Source: Acidimicrobiaceae bacterium
GTDB lineage: Bacteria; Actinomycetota; Acidimicrobiia; Acidimicrobiales; RAAP-2
DNA length: 6,302 nucleotides
Reading direction: 5' to 3'
NCBI GenBank assembly: GCA_003152555.1
Contig: PMAL01000068.1
Coordinates: 1-6,302, forward strand
Shown: positions 1-5,118 of the stretch, one piece after another
Numbering within the stretch: position 1 is the first letter of the stretch
Layout of the letters: the number at the start of each line of letters is the position of its first letter
The notes under the pieces: model-generated
What the model was told of the DNA's origin: nothing
Database searches by the model: none
Seen by the model: the letters and a program-made list of their open reading frames with translations, nothing else
Made by a program: the position numbers and the translations under genes

Positions 1-1346
1 TTCACGTAACGTACCTGGTCCACTTCGCCCGACGTCAAGCGAAGTTGATTCTCCTCCATGAGACCGAGGTCGTCGGGGAAGGTGTAGTCGTCCGTGGTGA
101 AGCCAATGAGTTCTTCCTTCGAACGTCCGAGCATCTGACAGAAGGCTTCGTTGGCGGCCGTCAATCGATTCCCGAGGTCGCTGGTGAGCATCGGCGCCAT
201 GTTGTTCTCGAACGCGAGACGGAATCGCTCTTCGGCTTCGGCCCGGGCGCGCTCCGTCGCGCGCAGCGCGTTGATGGCTTCGGTCGTCTCTTCGAGCGCG
301 GCCTCGGTGCGCTGGACCGAGCGCACGTGGGAAATCCCGAACTCCGCTTCGCGCACGATCTCCTCGAGACCCATCACCGTCAATTCGTCAAAATTGAAGA
401 GGCTCCGGTCGTAGACATTGAGCGTCGCACCGCGATCGCCCAAGTTGAACGGGATGCAGGCGAGCGAGCCGAGTTCGTATTTTGCGGCGCGCAACTGGAA
501 CCGTTCGCTCCACGCGTGTTGGACCAGGTCGTTGACCACCTGGGTTTCACCCGTCCGCAAGGCAATCCCGGGCGGACCCTTCCCGCTCTCCGTCGAGCCC
601 CACCACCCCTCGATGCGATCGAAGAGATAGTCCGTCGCTCCCGCGGCGCACGCGACGTTCACCCCGCCCACGTCGCCACCATCCTCGCCATTAGAGATGA
701 TCGCGATCCACGCCAGGGCGTAGTCGCCGTGCTCGACGAGTACCCGGCACAGTTGCTGGAAGCAGCTGGCCTCGTCGTGGGCAAACATCATCACGCGATT
801 CACCTCGGTCAGCAACTTGAGTGAACGGTCCTTGCGGCGCTGGCTCGTGATGTCAACGAATGAGGAGACCACGCCGGGTGGTCCGTCTTCGAGGTCCACC
901 AAGAACGTATTGACAGACACCCAGCGCCGAGACTGGCGCTGATTATTGGTGCCCATGATGACGTTCGAACACGGCGCACCGGTGCGCAGGGTCACGTTGA
1001 CGGGCTGTTCATCGTTCGGGAACGGCGAGCCGTCCTCGCGCACACTGATCCACTCGGGGTCATCGGAGGCGCGCATCATCAACTCTTCGCGCGTCGCGCC
1101 CAAGATGGCAGTCGCCAGGTCGTTGCAGTCGATCAGACGGCCTTGGGCGTTTTGAAGGAAGAGACCCGCAGGCAGCGAATCGAGAAATTGATCAGAGTTA
1201 AAGAGCGAATCTAGGAGGCTTTGATGGTCGTCGTCGCCACGCCTCGTAGTCGCCACCAAATCTCCCAATGCTGCTTGGGAATTGAGTGAAAGAGTATCTT
1301 GCCCCACGGACATTCTCCTTGAAATACGACTATCTAGATCATCCAT
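1..1346 (-). CDS. PAS-GAF-PAS sensory/signalling protein, C-terminus cut by window edge
   Basis: I translated this minus-strand frame by hand; it is open from 1346 to base 1, giving 448 residues without a stop. Residues about 52-165 form a PAS domain (LQNAQGRLIDCNDLATAILG, then VREDGSPFPNDEQP, LRTG and RRWVSVNTF, closing with FVDITSQRR). Residues about 185-340 form a GAF domain (GPPGIALRTGE, VNDL, a hydrophobic ACIPF strand). A short charged helix with coiled-coil character (about 343-372, rich in E, A and R) leads into a second PAS domain (RFRLAFENNMAPMLTSD, then NEAFCQMLG), which is cut off. No transmembrane segment is visible, so it is probably a cytosolic sensor. The output domain lies outside; such proteins usually end in GGDEF, EAL, HD-GYP or histidine kinase modules, and I cannot tell which. 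ATG 1346 is preferred because GAAGAGG lies 9 nt upstream; an in-frame ATG at 1313 has AAGGAG only 1 nt away. The first PAS-GAF part is clearly homologous to that of the protein at 5119-6302. Confidence 0.85.
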   Translation of the reverse strand, partial: MDDLDSRISRRMSVGQDTLSLNSQAALGDLVATTRRGDDDHQSLLDSLFNSDQFLDSLPAGLFLQNAQGRLIDCNDLATAILGATREELMMRASDDPEWISVREDGSPFPNDEQPVNVTLRTGAPCSNVIMGTNNQRQSRRWVSVNTFLVDLEDGPPGVVSSFVDITSQRRKDRSLKLLTEVNRVMMFAHDEASCFQQLCRVLVEHGDYALAWIAIISNGEDGGDVGGVNVACAAGATDYLFDRIEGWWGSTESGKGPPGIALRTGETQVVNDLVQHAWSERFQLRAAKYELGSLACIPFNLGDRGATLNVYDRSLFNFDELTVMGLEEIVREAEFGISHVRSVQRTEAALEETTEAINALRATERARAEAEERFRLAFENNMAPMLTSDLGNRLTAANEAFCQMLGRSKEELIGFTTDDYTFPDDLGLMEENQLRLTSGEVDQVRYV

Positions 1347-1355
1347 TAGCCCTGA

Positions 1356-1362
1356 CCTCTTC
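1356..1362 (-). promoter_or_regulatory. Ribosome binding site deciding the ATG-1346 start
   Basis: On the minus strand GAAGAGG ends 9 nt before ATG 1346, a workable Shine-Dalgarno spacing. The stronger-looking AAGGAG at 1320-1315 is only 1 nt from the alternative ATG at 1313, too close for normal initiation, so the longer protein is preferred. The 11 extra residues (MDDLDSRISRR) are not part of a recognised domain, so protein content does not settle the choice. Confidence 0.45.
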
Positions 1363-1381
1363 ACCGGCCTTTGAGAAATAC

Positions 1382-1395
1382 CCGCGGTTCCGCGG
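1382..1395. repeat. Palindrome CCGCGG-TT-CCGCGG upstream of the PAS-GAF-PAS gene
   Basis: Two copies of the self-complementary hexamer CCGCGG are separated by TT, so the site is both a direct and an inverted repeat. It lies between the terminator of the upstream gene and the start of the sensor gene, about 35 nt before ATG 1346. On the minus strand it falls between a weak TTCAAC and a weak TATTTC (16-nt gap), so it could be an operator in a promoter spacer. That reading is speculative; it may simply be a GC-rich hairpin in the leader. Confidence 0.35.
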
Positions 1396-1400
1396 CGTTG

Positions 1401-1422
1401 AAAAAGGCTAGTCCCGGGCCTT
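1401..1422 (-). terminator. Rho-independent terminator after the GT4-GH130 / alpha-barrel pair
   Basis: Read on the minus strand, AAGGC (1422-1418), a 9-nt loop CCGGGACTA and GCCTT (1408-1404) form a stem-loop that runs into five T (1405-1401, the first two belonging to the stem). It begins 18 nt after the TAA stop at 1442-1440. The stem is short (5 bp, with a possible G-T pair beyond), so it may be leaky and allow read-through into the sensor gene 55 nt further on. Confidence 0.6.
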
Positions 1423-1439
1423 CACAACGCCCAGACAAC

Positions 1440-2498
1440 TTATGTCCAACCGGGGCCGCCAACTTCTTTGACGTCGAGCGATTTCGAGAGTTCGGCGACG
1501 TCGTCCATCAACGTTTGCGCCGCCACGATATTGGATTCGGCGCCGGAATGGTCGTTAAGTCGACCCGCATCGATGCCGTCCGCCACACGACCTTTCTCAC
1601 GGTCGTAGACCGGTTTACCCGCGGGGTTACGCCCACCAAACCACTCACGCGCTTCGTCCGCCAAGATTCCATACTTTTTGTCGCCGTTGGCATTGGCTAA
1701 TCGCATCATGACATCGAAGGATGTCGCGACATCGTAGGGACTTGTTTGTGGACGATCGAATCCGGAGCGAATGAGATCGGCGAAGAGTGCGTCCCCACTT
1801 CGACACGCAACGTCGAGCAGATCCGGCCGATTCAAATACACGCTGGCGTCGGCGAGCGCGGCCTCTTGATAGTGCGCCCACAAATGAGGTTCGCCCTGTT
1901 CTAGAGCGTCGTTCATGAGCACGACACCCAGTGAGCAGGCCACCAGTTCATCGCACCACGCCGAAAGCACCTGACGCAAGTCGTCGCGTTCATCGCGCGC
2001 CTGAAGAGCGAGCGCTGTCAACACGTGCAGACAGCGCACGTCTGGCGGCGCAGGATTTTGGGTCAGGTGTGGCAGTCCCCTCGCCAACGCGTCACCAATG
2101 CGTGGATCGTCAAATACCAGCGCGGCCTTGGCCAGGGCCAGCATGGCCCGCGCCTGCCAAAAACTGCCGCCCGCGACGGACGTGCGGCCGACTCGATTTG
2201 GAGATCCGTGCCAGTCGAGGATGAAATTGACCCACCGCCCGTCCTCGTCCTGCATCGCCAGCACGAAGTCGAGCAACCCCTCGCACCAGGCCAGCGTCCA
2301 GTCGAGTCGGGTCCGGTTCCACAGCTCGCAGTAGAGCTCAAGCGCGCGTGCGGCGTCGTCTACGCAGGCCACGCCTTCGAAGCCCGCCTCGCGCGCGACC
2401 ACCGTGTCGTCGTTCGCGCGCGCGTAGACCGCGACGGCCCACGCGCGCGGCGATATCGACGGTACGGCGTGCCCCAATCGGGCAATCTGTCTCAGCAC
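1440..2498 (-). CDS. (alpha/alpha)6-barrel glycosidase-like protein, coupled to the GT4-GH130 fusion
   Basis: A 352-residue protein. The sequence is mainly amphipathic helices, as in six-hairpin glycosidase and epimerase barrels. Visible marks are GVACVDDAARALELY (residues 42-56), GRWVNFILDW in the next hairpins, WFGGRNPAG (about 286-294) followed by VYD, ADGID (about 306-310) and NDHSGAES (about 315-322). This late block resembles helical-barrel domains that accompany or are fused to GT4 glycosyltransferases in other bacteria; I recognise the pattern but not a proven activity. D47, D48 and E321 are candidate acidic active-site residues by position only. No signal peptide or membrane segment is seen. 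GTG 2498 is chosen because it overlaps the stop of the upstream gene (GTGCTGA). The frame stays open upstream to 2882, but that part is an Arg/His-rich shadow of the GH130 coding sequence. No convincing Shine-Dalgarno precedes the GTG, which fits translational coupling. Expected substrate: the glycan handled by its partner. Confidence 0.8.
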   Translation of the reverse strand: MLRQIARLGHAVPSISPRAWAVAVYARANDDTVVAREAGFEGVACVDDAARALELYCELWNRTRLDWTLAWCEGLLDFVLAMQDEDGRWVNFILDWHGSPNRVGRTSVAGGSFWQARAMLALAKAALVFDDPRIGDALARGLPHLTQNPAPPDVRCLHVLTALALQARDERDDLRQVLSAWCDELVACSLGVVLMNDALEQGEPHLWAHYQEAALADASVYLNRPDLLDVACRSGDALFADLIRSGFDRPQTSPYDVATSFDVMMRLANANGDKKYGILADEAREWFGGRNPAGKPVYDREKGRVADGIDAGRLNDHSGAESNIVAAQTLMDDVAELSKSLDVKEVGGPGWT

Positions 2499-4903
2499 GG
2501 ATGCAGTTGGTCCAGGATGTCGTCGATGTGAAAGTCGGCCGCCGCGATGGCGCTGCCGGCCGCGCCATAGTAGACGCGGATCGCGTCGGTGCCGGCATCG
2601 ATGCCGACGTGTCCACACGAGAAGACATTGTTCTTGAGGTTGCCCGTGGTCTCGTACGTGTCGGTCGGCACCAGGATGGGCTCGGACGAGCGCGCGAGCA
2701 CCGTCGAGGGATCGTCGGCGTCGAGCAACATGCCGCCCAGCGCGTACTGCGAATCGCGGTTGACACCGTGATAGATCTCCAGCCACCCTCCGGCAACACG
2801 CATTGGCACGCATCCAGCGCCGATGCGCAGCTCGTCCCAGAGACCGGGCCGGGATCGCGCCACCGGACGGTGGTCGCCCCAACTCACGAGGTCGTCAGAA
2901 AAGGCAATCCACATGCCGACGGTGCGACCGAAGGACTGGGGCATGGGACGCGTCAGCGCGGCGTAGCGCCCGCCAATTTTCTCGGGGAAGAGTGCCACGT
3001 CCTTGTGATCGGGCAGGAACATGACGCCCTTGTGCTCGAAGGAGGTGAAATCCGTGGTCGTCAGTCGGCTGGTGGTGATACCAATGCGCCCGACCGAGAC
3101 GTAGGTGATGTGCCAGGCCCCATCGATGAATGTGGCGCGCGGGTCTTCGCAGCCGTATTCGTCAAAGTGGTTCACCGGCAACACCGAGGGCTTTTCGTCG
3201 ACCTCGAAGTGCAGACCGTCGCGGCTTCGCGCGACGCGCAAGTGTGACATCTGGGTAAGGAAGTCATTGAAGTCGTCAGTCGCGGCACTAAAGCCACCCG
3301 TGGGGTGGTGAAACCTAATGCGACGCGGATCACTGAGGTCGAGTCCCGTGAGGGCTCGAGGCAGGTAGACGTCGACCACTCGCGACGGCGAACTGGACAT
3401 GTCGAAGTAGGCGAATGAGACGACGTCGTCACTGAGGTAGCCCTCGCCCAATGACTGGACTCGCGGGTCCGACACCGTGAGGTCGAGCGTCAACGCGTCT
3501 TCGGGCGGGTCAACGCCGGGCATGGGGCGTTCGCTCACGCGAAGCAACAACACCACTTCGTCGCCCACCTGGGCGGCCGCGGCGTTGGTCACTGACATGA
3601 CTTCCATACCGGGACGCGACGGCGTGACTTCCAGGACGCTGATGATTGGATTATTGGCGACCCGTCGACCAAGATCCGACGAACGCTTGCGTTCGCCACC
3701 TTTTTGACTGAGCGTGCGCGTCTTGTGGTCGGCCACCATCTCGGTAGCGATTGAAAGAAAAGCCTCGCCAACGCGCGGCCACGTCGCTTCGCGAGCGTAG
3801 GCGAAGGTGGACTGTTCCATTGACTGCTTGAGTTCGGGATTGTTCAAAATGGAATTGACCGCGTAGGCCAATTGCTCCGAGTCCTTAAAGTCAACCAGCG
3901 TGCCTCGGCCCTCGTCGAGCGCCTCAACCGCGTGCAAGTACTTGGTCGAGACAATGGCCTTGCCGGCGCCCAGCGCGTAGGACAACGTGCCACTCGTTAT
4001 TTGGTTGGGATCGAGGTAAGGCGTCACGTAGACGTCGGTCGCGAGCAGCAGCTCAATGATGTCGTGCTGGGACATGTACTGGTCAATGAAGGCCACGTGT
4101 TCGCTCACGCCGAGCGACTTGGTCAGGGCAATGAGGCTGTTGCGGTAGTCCTCGCCTTGATCGCGCAGTAAATCGGGGTGCGACCGGCCGGCAATGAGGT
4201 AGAGCGCATCGGGATGCTCGGCGACGATCTTGGGCATGGCCTCGATCATGAACTCGAGTCCCTTGCGAGGGTCGACCAAGCCAAAGGTGGAGATCAAACT
4301 ACGACCCTTGACACCCATTTTGGCCTTGAACGTGGCGCGACCGTGGGGCACGATCGTGGGCGTGCCGTGGGGGATCACTCGCGGTGGCGCGATGATGCCG
4401 TAGTCAGTATGCAGCAACGTGACAGCGGTCTCAGCCATCACGATTAACTCATCGCTCAATTCACTGATCGAACGGATGGTCTTGCGAATGGCGGCGTTGG
4501 GCTTGGGCAGCACCGTGTGCAGGGTAGTCACGACGGGCTTGCGCAGTTCCTGCAAGAAGACCGAGAGGTGGTCGTCGTAGGTGTACTCGCCGTCGGGCTC
4601 TCCGTTCTTGTCCAACTGCGGCTTCCAGACACCGTAGAGACCGAATTCGTGCTGCACGTTGACGGCGTCGGCGTTGGACAGGTTGATCGAGCGTGCGGCC
4701 GCCCGGTAGCTGTCGGGGTCGCCCTGATGGATGCGCCAACGCACGTCCGATTTATAAGCACGCAGCACGCCCGGCTCTTCAATGGCCGCGATGCGACAGG
4801 TCGTTGACGGGTCGGCCGCCCGCACCGCCGCAATCAGGTCCCCGGTGAACGTAGCGATACCGCAGCGACGGGGTACGGCTGAGGAAATAAACGCGATGCG
4901 AAT
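2492..4903 (-). CDS. GT4 glycosyltransferase - GH130 glycoside phosphorylase-like fusion protein
   Basis: An 803-residue two-domain protein if started at ATT 4903. Residues 1-390 are a GT-B fold GT4 glycosyltransferase: RIAFISSAVPRRCGIATF at the N-terminus, VQHEFG (about 83-88), TLHT (127-130), STFGLVDPRKGLEF opening the nucleotide-sugar half (about 205-218), and TPYLDPNQITSGTLSYALG (about 294-312). A basic linker follows (about 393-414). Residues about 417-803 are a GH130 five-bladed propeller: NPIISVLEV, EDPR (586-589), KDVALFPEK (about 634-642), LRIGAG, WLEIYHG (707-713), LLDADDP and YYGAAG (778-783). Characterised GH130 enzymes split or build beta-mannosides with phosphate. The Asp of EDPR matches the family's proposed general acid, and Arg 693 and His 712 lie where phosphate-binding Lys and His are expected, so phosphorolysis is plausible. 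The GT4 donor is unknown; GDP-mannose is a guess. The protein looks cytosolic. The first canonical start, GTG 4825, would delete the conserved first 26 residues. The stop overlaps the next gene's GTG. Confidence 0.88.
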   Translation of the reverse strand: MRIAFISSAVPRRCGIATFTGDLIAAVRAADPSTTCRIAAIEEPGVLRAYKSDVRWRIHQGDPDSYRAAARSINLSNADAVNVQHEFGLYGVWKPQLDKNGEPDGEYTYDDHLSVFLQELRKPVVTTLHTVLPKPNAAIRKTIRSISELSDELIVMAETAVTLLHTDYGIIAPPRVIPHGTPTIVPHGRATFKAKMGVKGRSLISTFGLVDPRKGLEFMIEAMPKIVAEHPDALYLIAGRSHPDLLRDQGEDYRNSLIALTKSLGVSEHVAFIDQYMSQHDIIELLLATDVYVTPYLDPNQITSGTLSYALGAGKAIVSTKYLHAVEALDEGRGTLVDFKDSEQLAYAVNSILNNPELKQSMEQSTFAYAREATWPRVGEAFLSIATEMVADHKTRTLSQKGGERKRSSDLGRRVANNPIISVLEVTPSRPGMEVMSVTNAAAAQVGDEVVLLLRVSERPMPGVDPPEDALTLDLTVSDPRVQSLGEGYLSDDVVSFAYFDMSSSPSRVVDVYLPRALTGLDLSDPRRIRFHHPTGGFSAATDDFNDFLTQMSHLRVARSRDGLHFEVDEKPSVLPVNHFDEYGCEDPRATFIDGAWHITYVSVGRIGITTSRLTTTDFTSFEHKGVMFLPDHKDVALFPEKIGGRYAALTRPMPQSFGRTVGMWIAFSDDLVSWGDHRPVARSRPGLWDELRIGAGCVPMRVAGGWLEIYHGVNRDSQYALGGMLLDADDPSTVLARSSEPILVPTDTYETTGNLKNNVFSCGHVGIDAGTDAIRVYYGAAGSAIAAADFHIDDILDQLHPC
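4901..4903 (-). promoter_or_regulatory. Probable ATT start codon of the GT4-GH130 gene
   Basis: The in-frame codons from the upstream stop are TAG TTT GAA GTT ATT CGC ATC GCG, with no ATG, GTG or TTG until GTG 4825. ATT sits exactly where the initiator Met is normally found before the GT4 motif RIAFIS. No strong Shine-Dalgarno precedes it; TTGAAG ends 2 nt before. ATT is a rare but real initiation codon (infC of E. coli). A sequence error that turned ATG into ATT, or a frameshift joining the reading frame to ATG 4931, would look the same. Confidence 0.5.
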
Positions 4904-4907
4904 AACT

Positions 4908-4931
4908 TCAAACTAACCGTTTGGAGAACAT
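4908..4931 (-). CDS. Possible 7-codon leader ORF (MFSKRLV) before the GT4-GH130 gene
   Basis: ATG 4931 opens a frame of seven codons, MFSKRLV, ending in TGA at 4910-4908, 4 nt before the ATT at 4903. It is in a different frame from the large gene. The only upstream purine-rich stretch is GGGCGG, a weak ribosome site. Ribosomes finishing here could reinitiate at the ATT. It may equally be chance, or the true N-terminus of the large gene interrupted by an indel. Confidence 0.2.
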   Translation of the reverse strand: MFSKRLV

Positions 4932-4951
4932 GTCCGCCCAGATGACGCCGC

Positions 4952-4979
4952 AGGGTAGATGCACTCTGCAATTTGTGAA
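4952..4979 (-). promoter_or_regulatory. Candidate promoter of the GT4-GH130 operon
   Basis: On the minus strand TTCACA (4979-4974) and TACCCT (4957-4952) are separated by 16 nt. The -35 matches TTGACA at five of six bases; the -10 fits only the loose TANNNT form. Transcription would start near 4945, leaving a leader of about 40 nt before the ATT and just including ATG 4931. This is a motif match only. Confidence 0.25.
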
Positions 4980-5099
4980 CTTTTCAGTCAGAAATGAGCC
5001 GCGTCCAACACTGGCGCAGCGGTCAAAGCGGTCCGCGCTTCCACCAATTTGCCACGGAGCGACTTAAGATATTTGTCTGGCGCGTGCTCCAGTTTCGTG

Positions 5100-5109
5100 C
5101 CTCGCGAGG
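5100..5109. repeat. Perfect palindrome CCTCGCGAGG overlapping the ribosome binding site
   Basis: CCTCGCGAGG equals its own reverse complement. Its right half supplies the GAGG of the Shine-Dalgarno (GAGGA, 5106-5110) that lies 8 nt before ATG 5119. It could be a small operator, or in RNA a 3-bp hairpin that partly hides the ribosome site. A palindrome of this length can occur by chance in GC-rich DNA. Confidence 0.35.
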
Positions 5110-5110
5110 A
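5106..5110 (+). promoter_or_regulatory. Ribosome binding site of the PAS-GAF-HD-GYP gene
   Basis: GAGGA followed by 8 nt and ATG 5119 is a normal Shine-Dalgarno arrangement and fixes the start of the plus-strand gene. Confidence 0.65.
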
Positions 5111-5118
5111 AGCTGTGA

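Larger units (their letters stand above)
4904..5118. other. Divergent intergenic regulatory region
   Basis: This 215-bp stretch separates the minus-strand sugar operon from the plus-strand PAS-GAF-HD-GYP gene and should hold the promoters of both. It is AT-richer than the genes around it. It contains a candidate promoter for the minus strand, a direct repeat AGCGGTC at 5018-5024 and 5027-5033 (9-bp period), a TAAGAT at 5065-5070 that could be a plus-strand -10 but lacks a good -35, and a perfect palindrome at 5100-5109. I see no RNA gene in it. Confidence 0.6.

Noticed and set aside
45..824. 259-residue plus-strand open frame
   Set aside because: It lies opposite the PAS-GAF-PAS gene, whose minus-strand translation gives clear domains; the plus-strand protein has no recognisable fold and an Arg/Glu/His-rich composition typical of antisense shadows.
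1311..1320. AAGGAG with ATG 1313 as the sensor gene's start
   Set aside because: Only 1 nt separates the Shine-Dalgarno-like sequence from the ATG; the in-frame ATG 1346 has better spacing. It stays possible as an alternative.
2499..2882. N-terminal extension of the alpha-barrel gene to 2882
   Set aside because: The extra 128 residues overlap the GH130 coding sequence in another frame, are rich in Arg, His and Gly, and end just where helical-barrel sequence begins; GTG 2498 with the GTGCTGA overlap explains the gene better.
2348..3247. 299-residue plus-strand open frame
   Set aside because: It lies wholly antisense to the GH130 domain, is Arg-rich at its start and shows no domain; the GC-rich third positions of the real gene keep this frame open.
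3872..4447. Two plus-strand frames (99 and 89 residues) opposite the GT4 domain
   Set aside because: Antisense to a region coding for conserved GT4 motifs; no domain or ribosome site of their own.
5049..5070. TTGCCA ... TAAGAT as a plus-strand promoter
   Set aside because: The two hexamers are only 10 bp apart, far short of the 16-18 bp needed; TAAGAT alone is too weak to call.
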